From an uncultured Chthoniobacterales bacterium (GTDB lineage Bacteria > Verrucomicrobiota > Verrucomicrobiae > Chthoniobacterales > UBA10450), in contig CATPCN010000470.1 in NCBI GenBank assembly GCA_955652855.1, positions 1 to 11,403 on the forward strand: a DNA stretch of 11,403 nt. The letters run 5' to 3'. Position 1 is the first letter of the stretch; every line of letters begins with the position of its first letter. A model generated the notes under the pieces. That model saw only the letters and a list, made by a program, of their open reading frames with translations. It had not been told where the DNA came from and did no database searches. This document shows, one piece after another, positions 1 to 9,198 of the stretch. Both the position numbers and the translations under genes were made by a program.

Positions 1-141
1 CGGTTTCAGTGCGGTCAGAACGGGAACGTGCCGGGGAAAAACACCGAGTTCGCCTTCCGATCCGGGCAGAACAACAAAATCGACATCCTCCGAGTAAGCG
101 ATCGCCTCGGGCGTAACGATTTCGAGTCTCAGGGTCGCCAT
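1..141 (-). CDS. atpC: ATP synthase epsilon subunit (partial, C-terminus beyond window)
   Basis: This is the start of the F1 epsilon subunit, the central-stalk protein that contacts gamma and the c-ring and can inhibit ATP hydrolysis. Only the first 47 residues are present because the gene runs off the left edge. The translation begins MATLRLEIVTPEAIAYSEDV and continues into VVLPGSEGELGVFPRHVPVL. This is the N-terminal beta-sandwich of the family, including the usual 'G-x-(L/M)-G-(V/I)-x-P-x-H-x-P' pattern. The ATG at 139-141 is the only sensible start, since the conserved strand begins a few residues later. No clear Shine-Dalgarno sequence precedes it. It is the last gene of the operon, 99 nt after the atpD stop, and that gap contains nested inverted repeats. 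Confidence 0.95.
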   Translation of the reverse strand, partial: MATLRLEIVTPEAIAYSEDVDFVVLPGSEGELGVFPRHVPVLTALKP

Positions 142-160
142 TATTTTTGAAGAAGTTGAG

Positions 161-2543
<2,383 letters not shown>

Positions 2544-2545
2544 AA

Positions 2546-2878
2546 TTAAAAATGTGGGCGGGGCCTTGGTGCCCCGATCAACTTCGGAACCAAGTCGCGG
2601 CGCTGAGGCCGCTCCCACATTCCTGCCTTTGATATCGCAATTTGCGATATCAAGTTTCTAAACTCTTGCCGCGTAAGCTGAAAGGCAAAGTCTTCCGGAA
2701 AACGTTTGCGATTTCGGCGGACCTGTTCGTTTAGCCGCATCGTGCTCGTCCCGTAAATTTCCGCCAAATCCGAATCGAGCATGACGCGCCGACCGCGAAT
2801 CAAATGAATCGCGTCTCCAACATTGTCGATCTTGCGGTTTGACGACATAACGGAATCCAGCGCGAGCAACGAAATCAT
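2546..2878 (-). CDS. Truncated ORF6N-domain protein inserted between atpA and atpG
   Basis: This 110-residue frame is not a known ATP synthase component. Residues about 23-84 match the phage-type ORF6N (KilA-N-like) putative DNA-binding domain: [17 protein letters not shown], then [22 protein letters not shown] and [13 protein letters not shown]. The family normally continues with a Gly-Arg-rich turn and a LPYAFTEHG-type strand, which are absent. From about residue 87 to the end ([16 protein letters not shown]...) the protein is the translation of the REPIN-like element at 2552-2620. It therefore looks like a C-terminally truncated gene fused in frame to a repeat. The ATG at 2876-2878 overlaps the atpA stop (ATGA), and the TAA lies 2 nt before atpG. 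A TTG at 2884 or an ATG at 2848 are alternative starts. Such domains are common in phage antirepressor-like proteins. It may be a non-functional remnant or a small coupling peptide. Confidence 0.75.
   Translation of the reverse strand: MISLLALDSVMSSNRKIDNVGDAIHLIRGRRVMLDSDLAEIYGTSTMRLNEQVRRNRKRFPEDFAFQLTRQEFRNLISQIAISKAGMWERPQRRDLVPKLIGAPRPRPHF
2552..2620. repeat. REPIN-like double-hairpin element upstream of atpG
   Basis: The outer arms 2552-2565 (ATGTGGGCGGGGCC) and 2607-2620 (reverse complement ATGTGGGAGCGGCC) pair at 12 of 14 positions. Inside are two hairpins of the same design: GGGGC at 2560-2564 with GCCCC at 2571-2575, and GCGGC at 2597-2601 with GCCGC at 2608-2612. Each has a 5-bp stem and a 6-nt loop. 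Two REP-like hairpins in inverted orientation is the REPIN architecture known from other bacteria, where RAYT transposases mobilise them. The element supplies the last codons of the ORF6N orf and ends 8 nt before the atpG start. No RAYT gene is in the window. Confidence 0.7.
2629..2653. repeat. Perfect 25-nt palindrome in the ORF6N orf
   Basis: Two 12-nt arms, TTGATATCGCAA and TTGCGATATCAA, flank a single central base. The palindrome lies directly beside the REPIN-like element (8 nt apart) at the point where ORF6N homology ends. It encodes the residues LISQIAIS, which fit the domain, so it may be ordinary coding sequence. The symmetry could also mark the breakpoint of the insertion or a protein-binding site. 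Confidence 0.6.
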
Positions 2879-4407
2879 TTCCAAGTCGCTTTGAAATCTT
2901 CGAGCGTCGCTTTCAATTGTTCCTCGAGAACTTTATCGAGCTGCCCCTTATCGCGAATCGAGCGGAGCAAACTTTCCTTCCGCGTTTGTAGGTAATCCTG
3001 CAGCTTGGTTTGAAAAAGCTTCACTTTGTCGACCGGGACTTCATCGAGATAACCGTTTTGCATCGCCCACATGATGGCGACCTGCTCTTCGACCGGGATC
3101 GGATTGTATTGCACCTGCTTGAAGAGCTCGACGATGCGTTGACCGCGCTCGAGACGCGCCTTCGTTGTCGCGTCCAGATCGGAACCGAATTGCGCGAAGG
3201 CCGCCAGCTCGCGGAACTGCGCGAGATCGAGCTTCACTTTGCCGGCGACCTGTTTGATCGCTTTAATCTGCGCGGCCGATCCGACACGGCTCACGGAAAG
3301 ACCGACCGAGATGGCAGGCCGAACACCTTGATAAAATAAATCCGTCTCCAAATAAATCTGACCATCAGTGATCGAGATCACGTTCGTCGGAATGTACGCT
3401 GAGACGTCGCCCATTTGCGTCTCGATAATCGGCAGCGCAGTCAGCGAACCGCCGCCGAATTCATCGCTCACGCGCGCAGCGCGCTCGAGCAAACGCGAGT
3501 GCAAATAGAAAACGTCGCCCGGATACGCTTCGCGGCCGGAGGGTCGTTTCAAGACAAGCGAGACTTGGCGATAGGCCACCGCGTGTTTCGAGAGATCGTC
3601 ATATATAATGAGCGCGTCCATGCCGTTATCCATGAACCATTCGCCCATGGCGGCGCCGGCAAACGGTGCGAGATACTGATTCGTGGCCGTGTCCGAGGCC
3701 GGCGCAGAAACAATCGTCGTATAAGGCATGGCGCCGGCTTTTTCGAGAACAGCGAGCGAGCGCGCCACGTTGGAATTTTTCTGACCGATCGCAACGTAAA
3801 TGCAATAAAGCGGCCGGTAATCTTTCATCCCGCCTTCTTCCGCCGCTTTGTTCAAGCGCGCTTGGCTGATGATTGTATCAATCGCGATTGTCGATTTTCC
3901 GGTCGCACGATCGCCGATGATTAACTCGCGTTGACCGCGTCCGATCGGAATCATCGCATCGATCGCCATGATACCGGTCTGAACCGGTTGACTGACGCCG
4001 CGTCGCTTGATGATGCCGGGCGCAATTTTTTCGAGCGGATAAAACGTTTCTGTTTTGATCGCGCCTTTGTTGTCGAGCGGCTGGCCAATCGTGTTTACGA
4101 CACGACCGAGGAGAGCTTTGCCCACCGGAACCTGCAAAAGTCTCCCGGTCGTTTTGACTTCGTCGCCTTCGGAAATTTTCGTCGAATCGCCGAGGATAAT
4201 CGCGCCAACTTCCGTCTCTTCGAGATTAAGCGCGAGCCCGAAAACGCCGTTCGGAAACTCGATCATTTCATTGAGCATGACATCGCTTAGGCCTTCGATG
4301 CGCGCGACGCCGTCACCGGTTTCGCGGACAACGCCGACGTTGCTCTTCGTGGTCGAGGTCTTTAGCCCCGCTATCTGTGTTTCAATTTCTTCGAGAATGC
4401 TGCTCAT
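2875..4407 (-). CDS. atpA: ATP synthase F1 alpha subunit
   Basis: Alpha forms the non-catalytic nucleotide sites of the F1 hexamer and supplies the arginine finger to the catalytic interface. The 510-residue protein is of normal length. The Walker A motif GDRATGKST is at residues 165-173, the segment [18 protein letters not shown] is near 264-281, and the arginine-finger segment [10 protein letters not shown] has Arg 374. The C-terminus ends [10 protein letters not shown], so the gene is complete. The ATG at 4405-4407 follows the atpH stop by 27 nt, and that gap holds two copies of AAGATCGACA. The TGA stop overlaps the ATG of the ORF6N orf by 4 nt, so the insertion lies exactly at the end of atpA without damaging it. 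Confidence 0.99.
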   Translation of the reverse strand: MSSILEEIETQIAGLKTSTTKSNVGVVRETGDGVARIEGLSDVMLNEMIEFPNGVFGLALNLEETEVGAIILGDSTKISEGDEVKTTGRLLQVPVGKALLGRVVNTIGQPLDNKGAIKTETFYPLEKIAPGIIKRRGVSQPVQTGIMAIDAMIPIGRGQRELIIGDRATGKSTIAIDTIISQARLNKAAEEGGMKDYRPLYCIYVAIGQKNSNVARSLAVLEKAGAMPYTTIVSAPASDTATNQYLAPFAGAAMGEWFMDNGMDALIIYDDLSKHAVAYRQVSLVLKRPSGREAYPGDVFYLHSRLLERAARVSDEFGGGSLTALPIIETQMGDVSAYIPTNVISITDGQIYLETDLFYQGVRPAISVGLSVSRVGSAAQIKAIKQVAGKVKLDLAQFRELAAFAQFGSDLDATTKARLERGQRIVELFKQVQYNPIPVEEQVAIMWAMQNGYLDEVPVDKVKLFQTKLQDYLQTRKESLLRSIRDKGQLDKVLEEQLKATLEDFKATWK

Positions 4408-4410
4408 AAT

Positions 4411-4436
4411 TGTCGATCTTGTTTTATGTCGATCTT
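4411..4436 (-). repeat. Two direct copies of the 10-mer AAGATCGACA between atpH and atpA
   Basis: On the minus strand AAGATCGACA occurs at 4427-4436 and again at 4411-4420, start to start 16 nt. The first copy includes two bases of the atpH stop and the second ends 3 nt before the atpA ATG. The same 10-mer occurs five more times in the window: 2824-2833 and 8554-8563 on the minus strand, and 6587-6596, 7489-7498 and 11322-11331 on the plus strand. A related copy, TAGATCGACA, spans the atpG stop at 1661-1670. The function is unknown; the signal is discussed under findings. Confidence 0.75.
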
Positions 4437-4827
4437 AAAATTGTTGCTGCAAACGCTGGAGACGCTCGCGCACGCTCCCGTCCCAAACGTCGCTCCCGAC
4501 GCAAATGCGCATGCCGCCAATTAACTTTTCGTTCACGACAAACTCTGTGGTGAGATCGCTACCGTATTTGCGTTGAAGGTTGGCGATAATTTGTTCGCGC
4601 GCTTTTTCATTCAACTCGCTCGCGCTCTCGATCTTGGCGTGACGTTTCTCGATTTCAAGCCGGAGCAAGCGTTTGAAATTTCCGAGGACCTTGATGTAAT
4701 TACGCGGCTTTTTCGCGATGAGCGATTGGGTGAGCGCCGCAATTTTTCCCCGATCAAGCTGGCCGTCGGTGAAACTGGCGCGCAACAGATCTCGCGAGAG
4801 CTGGCGAATTTCTTTGTTGATCTTCAT
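4435..4827 (-). CDS. atpH: ATP synthase F1 delta subunit, short form
   Basis: Delta (OSCP) joins the top of the alpha/beta hexamer to the peripheral b stalk. Identification rests on the C-terminal signature at residues 97-121, FVVNEKLIGGMRICVGSD followed by DGSVRERLQRL. This matches the 'D-x-x-(L/I)-x-G-G-x-x-I-x-x-G...D-G-S-V-R-x-R-L' pattern of the family. The protein is only 130 residues, against roughly 175-185 in typical bacteria. The usual N-terminal 'Y-A-x-A-L' helix is absent, so about 45-50 residues of the six-helix N-terminal domain are missing. The start is firm: its ATG overlaps the atpF TGA by 4 nt (ATGA, 4824-4827). Short delta variants may be normal in this lineage. It is assumed to be functional because the frame and signature are clean. 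Confidence 0.92.
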   Translation of the reverse strand: MKINKEIRQLSRDLLRASFTDGQLDRGKIAALTQSLIAKKPRNYIKVLGNFKRLLRLEIEKRHAKIESASELNEKAREQIIANLQRKYGSDLTTEFVVNEKLIGGMRICVGSDVWDGSVRERLQRLQQQF

Positions 4828-5378
4828 GATGCGAGCTGGCGGCTGGCCTCTTCCTGCAAGCGGCGCTGATCGTCGGATGTCAGCACTTTGCCTGTGACCT
4901 TGGCCGTTGTATCGATAACGAGACGGCCGAGTTCACGTTTCAATTCGGACATCGTCCGCTCATGCTCGACCGCGCTGGTCTGGCGCGCTTTCGTGATGAT
5001 TTGCTCGGCTGCCACGATCGCTTCTTGTTGTTTACGCTCGGCCAAATGCGCGCTGCTTTCCCGCGCTTCGTCGATCATGCGTTGTGCCTCGGTGTTGGCC
5101 TTGGCCAAAATTTCGGCGTGACGCTGCTCCGCTTCGGCGAGCTGTTGCTTGATTTTCTCTGCGTTCAACTGTGCTTGCGCGATCTGTTCGCGTCGCTGTT
5201 CGAGCACCGCGAGGATCGGTTTGTAAGCGAAGCGGCGCAAAGCAAGCGCGACGATCACAAAGCTGATGACTTGCGAGAGGAACAGCCAAGGGTTCCAACC
5301 GAAAGTCTCGCCGATCCCTTTGGCAGCATCGACAATGCTGCCACCGCTCGATTGCGCGAGAATTAAGATCAAAGCCAT
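4824..5378 (-). CDS. atpF: ATP synthase Fo b subunit
   Basis: Subunit b forms the peripheral stalk that stops F1 from turning with the rotor. The 184-residue product has one predicted membrane helix near residues 30-48 (WLFLSQVISFVIVALAL). After it comes RRFAYKPILAVLEQRREQI, the usual hinge after the membrane span. A long charged, Glu/Gln/Ala-rich coiled coil then runs from about residue 55 to 170. The membrane segment is preceded by about 28 residues, which is longer than in E. coli b. The ATG at 5376-5378 follows the atpE stop by 47 nt. The TGA overlaps the atpH start, so the two stalk proteins are probably made in a coupled way. Only one b gene is seen, with no b' paralogue. Confidence 0.97.
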   Translation of the reverse strand: MALILILAQSSGGSIVDAAKGIGETFGWNPWLFLSQVISFVIVALALRRFAYKPILAVLEQRREQIAQAQLNAEKIKQQLAEAEQRHAEILAKANTEAQRMIDEARESSAHLAERKQQEAIVAAEQIITKARQTSAVEHERTMSELKRELGRLVIDTTAKVTGKVLTSDDQRRLQEEASRQLAS

Positions 5379-5425
5379 AGCAATTTATAGGAGCACTGAA
5401 CCGTTGCCGGCCGGCGCTCGCAATC

Positions 5426-5641
5426 TTAGTTAGGTAATAGGTAGAGCGCGTAGAAGACGATCGCTTCCGTGAACGCGATGGCCAGAATCGCTTGCACAAG
5501 GATCGGTGTGGCGGCGCCAGGATTACGCCCGACCGCCGACGCCGCGCCGAGGCCCGTCAGTCCGACGCCAATGCCCGCGCCCATTGCCGCGAGGCCCACG
5601 TGAATGCTTCCGCTCATCTCTGCTAATAATGGTAATATCAT
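5426..5641 (-). CDS. atpE: ATP synthase Fo c subunit (proteolipid)
   Basis: Subunit c forms the ion-carrying rotor ring. The 71-residue protein is a two-helix hairpin: helix 1 is Gly/Ala-rich (GLAAMGAGIGVGLTGLGAAS), the polar loop is GRNPG at 38-42, and helix 2 is ILVQAILAIAFTEAIVFYAL with the essential carboxylate Glu 59. The residues that coordinate Na+ in Na+-type rings are missing: Val replaces the helix-1 Gln, and Ala-Ile follows the Glu instead of Ser-Thr. A proton ring is therefore predicted. The frame opens 23 codons further upstream, but the ATG at 5639-5641 gives the normal size and has a purine-rich AAAGAGAAA stretch before it. A hairpin with TCGCGA stems at 5673-5688 lies in the 65-nt atpB-atpE gap, as might suit tuning of this highly expressed subunit. 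Confidence 0.97.
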   Translation of the reverse strand: MILPLLAEMSGSIHVGLAAMGAGIGVGLTGLGAASAVGRNPGAATPILVQAILAIAFTEAIVFYALYLLPN

Positions 5642-5706
5642 AGTTTTCTCTTTGGTTGTCTTTCCAGCGTCGTCGCGATCTTTCGCGATCGGTTCGCTAA
5701 AATTTT

Positions 5707-6627
5707 TCAAGCGTGCTGTTCATGCCCGGGCTCATGTTTTGCAATCAAAAGTGTGAAAACAGCCGTCAACAACATGAAGACAAGCGCCTGCACGAGACCG
5801 ACCATCACCTCCATAAAATAAAATGGAATTGGGATCAGCCAGGCAAGCGTCGGCACCATGTTCGACATCGCGCCCAGGATGCTTTCGCCGGCGTACACAT
5901 TTCCATAAAGTCGAAAGCTGAGTGAGATCGGCCGGAATAAAATCGAGACGACCTCGAGCCATCCCACCATGAAAAAGATAACGATCATGACGAGTCTCAA
6001 AACACCGGACGTCTCCCCTTTCGGTCCAAAAATGTGGAGCAAGAATCCACCGACGCCATTCGCCTGGATCGCCCAAATGATCCAGAGAGCGAAAAATATC
6101 AGCGCCATGGCCGAGGTCATATTGAGGTCTGCATTTCCTCCGCGCAGCAGCGGTTGATCGACATAAAACTTGTTCGCCGCGAAGTCGTGATGTCCCCAGC
6201 CGATCGTGCCGACGCCGGGGATTAATCCAAACCAGTTCACGAACAAGATGAAAATGAAGATCGTCGCGAAAAACCAAAACGTTTTTCGCACGAGCTCACG
6301 CCCGATGATGCTCTCGAGAAAGTTGTAGAGACTTTCCACCAGCCATTCCCAGAAATTCTGCGCACCACTCGGGACCGCTTTCACATTGCGCGTCGCGACT
6401 TGCGCGAAAACAATAATTCCCACGGCCACGATCCAGGTCACCAGCATCGAATTTGTGACTGTGAATTTGCCGATGTGAAGAAGCTCCACCGGTTTTAGCG
6501 ACAACGTTTCCTGCTCCTCGCTCGCTGCCCGAGCCGGCCCGGCGGCGAATGTCGATGTTGCAAACATTCCGCCGCAAACGAGCGCTAAGATCGACAATGA
6601 TAAACGAAAAGAAAATCGGTTCTGCAT
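5707..6627 (-). CDS. atpB: ATP synthase Fo a subunit
   Basis: Subunit a forms the two half-channels beside the c-ring. The essential arginine lies in SLSFRLYGNVYAGE (Arg 239), the family's signature helix. Hydrophobic spans are visible near residues 61-78, 117-137, 172-188, 208-231 and 274-296. The 306-residue form begins at the ATG at 6625-6627. An upstream extension to 6765 is open but would translate the hairpin pair at 6647-6688, so it is rejected. The N-terminus (MQNRFSFRLSLSILALVCGG, then MFATSTFAAG) looks like a cleavable signal peptide followed by a short hydrophilic segment, before the conserved HIGKFTVTNSMLVTWI. Genes for atpI or atpZ, often upstream of atpB, are absent. Obg lies 147 nt upstream instead. 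Confidence 0.97.
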   Translation of the reverse strand: MQNRFSFRLSLSILALVCGGMFATSTFAAGPARAASEEQETLSLKPVELLHIGKFTVTNSMLVTWIVAVGIIVFAQVATRNVKAVPSGAQNFWEWLVESLYNFLESIIGRELVRKTFWFFATIFIFILFVNWFGLIPGVGTIGWGHHDFAANKFYVDQPLLRGGNADLNMTSAMALIFFALWIIWAIQANGVGGFLLHIFGPKGETSGVLRLVMIVIFFMVGWLEVVSILFRPISLSFRLYGNVYAGESILGAMSNMVPTLAWLIPIPFYFMEVMVGLVQALVFMLLTAVFTLLIAKHEPGHEQHA

Positions 6628-6646
6628 GCGGTTGGTAGCAAAGCGG

Positions 6647-6688
6647 CACGGACATCCTGCCCGTGATCTCTCGGGCTGGAAGCCCGAG
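6647..6688. repeat. Two adjacent hairpins between obg and atpB
   Basis: CTCGGGCT at 6670-6677 pairs perfectly with AGCCCGAG at 6681-6688 around the loop GGA. Directly beside it, CACGG at 6647-6651 pairs with CCGTG at 6661-6665. The element occupies the 147-nt gap between the obg stop and the atpB start and ends 19 nt before the atpB ATG. There is no T-run, so it is more likely a dispersed palindromic repeat or an mRNA processing/attenuation structure than an intrinsic terminator. It differs in sequence from the element upstream of atpG. Confidence 0.6.
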
Positions 6689-6774
6689 CCACGAATCTTT
6701 GCGCCGCGCTTACCAAAGCGAGTTTTGTCGCCATGACAAGCGACTTTCGGAAAATTTCTGCGCACTGCGGTCGC

Positions 6775-7830
6775 TCAATCGACAGACGCCGCCAGCGTGG
6801 TTTTTGTTGAGCTGTCGTCCGGAACTTGGAGCCAATTTTCGAGACGCTTTTTCAATTGCTCGATCCCGTCCTCGCTCACCGCGGAAACATCGACAATCTC
6901 CGTGGACGGAAATCTTTTTCGCAGCGCTTCCAGATTTTCCAGCGCGACCGGCAAATCCATTTTGTTCGCCACGACGCACCATGGACGCGTCGAAAGTCTT
7001 GCATCGTACAAATCAATTTCACGCCGCAAGTTTTGCAGGTCCTCGATTGGAGAGCGGCCTTCACTTCCCGCAACATCGACAACAAAAAGGAACAAGCGGC
7101 ACCGCGTGATGTGGCGCAAGAAATCGTGTCCGAGTCCCACATTTCGATGCGCGCCCTCAATCAAACCAGGAATGTCAGCAATCGTGGCGCGCCGATATTC
7201 TGAAAACTCCAGGACACCGACAATCGGATGCAATGTGGTGAAGGGATAAGGCGCCACTTTGGGACGCGCCGCCGAAAGTTTTCTTAGGAGCGTGGATTTC
7301 CCGGCATTCGGATAACCAATCAGTCCGGCGTCTGCGATCGTGTGCAGTTCGAGCAAGAAGTGCCCCTGCTCGCCCTCTTCGCCTTCGGTGTATTGCTGCG
7401 GCGCGCGATTGCGCGAACTCTTGAAATGCACGTTGCCTTTTCCGCCGCCGCCTCCACGGCAGAGAACGAATTCCTGACCATCGCTCGCAAGATCGACAAT
7501 GAGTTGTAGCGCAGGCACGCTGCTTACCTCTTCCGGCGCTGCGTAAACAATTGTTCCGACCGGCACTTTCACCACTTTCGTCACCGCGCCGCGCCCATGC
7601 ATTTTTTTCCCCATCCCGTGTCCGCCATTTTTCGCTTTGATGATCGACTCGTAGAAGAGATTCGTAAGATTATCCGTGTGCGAATCGGCGCGCAGGATCA
7701 CATCGCCACCGCGCCCGCCATCGCCGCCGTCGGGTCCCCCCTTCGGCACAAATTTCTCGCGACGAAAACTTACACAACCACGACCGCCACTTCCCGCTTG
7801 CGCAAAAACTTTGATTCGATCGACGAACAT
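6775..7830 (-). CDS. obgE: GTPase Obg/CgtA
   Basis: Obg is a ribosome-associated GTPase involved in 50S assembly and stress or growth control. The product is 351 residues from the ATG at 7830. The glycine-rich Obg fold fills residues 1-160 (MFVDRIKVFAQAGSGGRGCV, then GGPDGGDGGRGGDV). The G domain follows: G1 GYPNAGKS at 172-179, G2 in PYPFTT, G3 DIPG at 219-222, G4 NKMD at 289-292 and G5 SAVSEDG at 316-322. The optional C-terminal OCT domain is absent; only a short tail follows the G domain. An in-frame ATG at 7848 would add six residues and has GGAG directly against it. Family alignment favours 7830. No terminator-like T-run separates it from the atp operon, so read-through into atpB is possible. 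Confidence 0.97.
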   Translation of the reverse strand: MFVDRIKVFAQAGSGGRGCVSFRREKFVPKGGPDGGDGGRGGDVILRADSHTDNLTNLFYESIIKAKNGGHGMGKKMHGRGAVTKVVKVPVGTIVYAAPEEVSSVPALQLIVDLASDGQEFVLCRGGGGGKGNVHFKSSRNRAPQQYTEGEEGEQGHFLLELHTIADAGLIGYPNAGKSTLLRKLSAARPKVAPYPFTTLHPIVGVLEFSEYRRATIADIPGLIEGAHRNVGLGHDFLRHITRCRLFLFVVDVAGSEGRSPIEDLQNLRREIDLYDARLSTRPWCVVANKMDLPVALENLEALRKRFPSTEIVDVSAVSEDGIEQLKKRLENWLQVPDDSSTKTTLAASVD

Positions 7831-7861
7831 TGCGATGGAAACTGCCATCTCCGGCGCAAGC

Positions 7862-7939
7862 TGTCATCCCGAGCGAAGCGAGGGATCTCACGCTCGGTGT
7901 AGATCTCTTGAGAGATCCCTCGCTTCGCTCGGGATGACA
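7862..7939. repeat. Long perfect inverted repeat between GlgM and Obg
   Basis: The 28-nt arms at 7862-7889 and 7912-7939 are exact reverse complements around a 22-nt spacer. The arms begin TGTCATCCCGAGCGAAGCG and end with GGGATCTC. The spacer side contains a second small palindrome, GATCTCT-TG-AGAGATC, at 7902-7917, which could pair alternatively. The repeat starts 9 nt after the stop of the glycogen synthase gene and could act as a bidirectional terminator or mRNA stabiliser. I recall similar 'GTCATCC-GAGCGAAGCGA' palindromes as dispersed intergenic repeats in several bacterial phyla, so a mobile REP-type origin is likely. Confidence 0.8.
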
Positions 7940-7948
7940 CGCAGATTG

Positions 7949-9157
7949 TCAGCGTGTCTTAATTAGGGAAGCGTAAAGCTTCTTCGTTGCCTGTGCGATC
8001 GAGGACCAGCTGAATTTTTCTTCTGCGCGTTTGCGTCCGGCTTTGCCAAAACCTTCGCGCAACTTTTCGTCGCGCATGAGTTGATTGATTCGCGCGGCAA
8101 GATCGCCGGAAAACTTTTCGGGATTTGTTGGCGCAAATGGAGCCTCTTTCATTTGCTCAAGCGAAACGAGAAAGCCGGTTTCACCGTCAACAACGACTTC
8201 TTTGATTCCACCCACGGCACTGGCGACGACTGCGGTTTCACACGCCATCGCTTCGAGATTGATGATGCCGAACGGCTCGTAGATCGACGGGCAGCAGAAG
8301 ACGCCCGCGTGCGAATAAATTTCAATCGCGGTCTTCTTGTCGACCATCTCCTGAATCCAAATGATGTCGGGCCGCTTTGCTTTCGCCTGCTCAATCGCCT
8401 TGTTCATTTCCTGCGCGATCTCGGGCGTGTCCGGCGCGCCGGCGCAAAGCACGATTTGAAAACCGGGATCCATAAATTGGATCGCATTGACGAGATGAAC
8501 GATTCCCTTTTGCCGCGTGATCCGTCCGACGAAGAGGAGATACGGTTTCTTTATGTCGATCTTGTGACGTCGAAGCGCGTCGGTTGCTTCTGTTTTCCGA
8601 TATTCATCGAGATCGATGCCGTTATGGATCACGTGCAATCGTTTTGGATCAACGTGAAACAAGCGCTCGATGTCACGCTTCGTTTCCCCTGAGACCGCGA
8701 TGACGCCGTCGGCCATTTCGAGCGCGGTCTTTTCCACCCACACACTGAAATCGTAACCGCCGCCGAGTTGTTCGCGTTTCCACGGCCGGAGCGGCTCGAG
8801 CGAATGCGTGGTGATGACGAGCGGTATTCCGTAATTCAATTTCGCGAGAATTCCGCCGAAATGGCTGTACCAAGTGTGGCAGTGCGCGAGGTCGGCATCG
8901 ATGTTGGTGAAATTAAAAGCGGTACATCGAGATAGCGCGCCGAAGACCGATTGCAGCGGCTTCGGACAGGTGAACGCATTCGTGTCGACTTCGAAACCGG
9001 TGACTTTGAGATTTCCCTTCTCGAACTTCTGATCGCCAAAGCAGCGCACTTCCACCGGCATTGTCTTGGCCAGTTCACGCGACAGATAATCGACGTGAAC
9101 GCCCGCGCCACCGTAAATGTGCGGCGGATATTCGTTCGTCAGGAAAAGAACTTTCAC
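7949..9157 (-). CDS. glgM: GT4 glycosyltransferase, glycogen synthase / maltose-1-phosphate synthase type
   Basis: The 402-residue protein is a GT-B fold retaining glycosyltransferase of family GT4. It resembles the actinobacterial-type 'glycogen synthase', now known as GlgM, which makes alpha-maltose-1-phosphate from ADP-glucose and glucose-1-phosphate. The N-terminal domain reads MKVLFLTNEYPPHIYGGAGV, typical of this clade. HCHTWYSHFGG lies near residues 92-102, the nucleotide-sugar phosphate contacts are in GRITRQKG at 211-218, and the acidic E-x7-E motif is EPFGIINLE at 294-302. The start is GTG at 9155-9157, with AAAAGG about 5 nt upstream, one of the few plausible ribosome sites here. 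No other glycogen or trehalose gene is adjacent, so the exact acceptor is inferred. A plain glycogen or sucrose-type GT4 is possible. Confidence 0.82.
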   Translation of the reverse strand: MKVLFLTNEYPPHIYGGAGVHVDYLSRELAKTMPVEVRCFGDQKFEKGNLKVTGFEVDTNAFTCPKPLQSVFGALSRCTAFNFTNIDADLAHCHTWYSHFGGILAKLNYGIPLVITTHSLEPLRPWKREQLGGGYDFSVWVEKTALEMADGVIAVSGETKRDIERLFHVDPKRLHVIHNGIDLDEYRKTEATDALRRHKIDIKKPYLLFVGRITRQKGIVHLVNAIQFMDPGFQIVLCAGAPDTPEIAQEMNKAIEQAKAKRPDIIWIQEMVDKKTAIEIYSHAGVFCCPSIYEPFGIINLEAMACETAVVASAVGGIKEVVVDGETGFLVSLEQMKEAPFAPTNPEKFSGDLAARINQLMRDEKLREGFGKAGRKRAEEKFSWSSIAQATKKLYASLIKTR

Positions 9158-9198
9158 GCAGACCTTTTAATCGCGGGACAATCCGGGCGCATGCGAAT

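Noticed and set aside
2544..2618. Possible 25-codon N-terminal extension of gamma
   Set aside because: The extension is translated REPIN-like sequence. The conserved gamma N-terminus starts at the ATG at 2543.
3415..3924. Plus-strand open frame of 169 codons opposite atpA
   Set aside because: It is low-complexity, Arg-rich translation opposite a highly conserved gene, with no start signal. It is a shadow frame.
5426..5641. Sodium-type c-ring
   Set aside because: The helix-1 Gln and the Ser/Thr after the essential Glu are both missing, so proton coupling is favoured.
6628..6765. Possible 46-codon extension of subunit a
   Set aside because: It translates the hairpin pair and has Cys/Arg/Gly-rich sequence unlike any a subunit. 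The ATG at 6627 begins a plausible leader.
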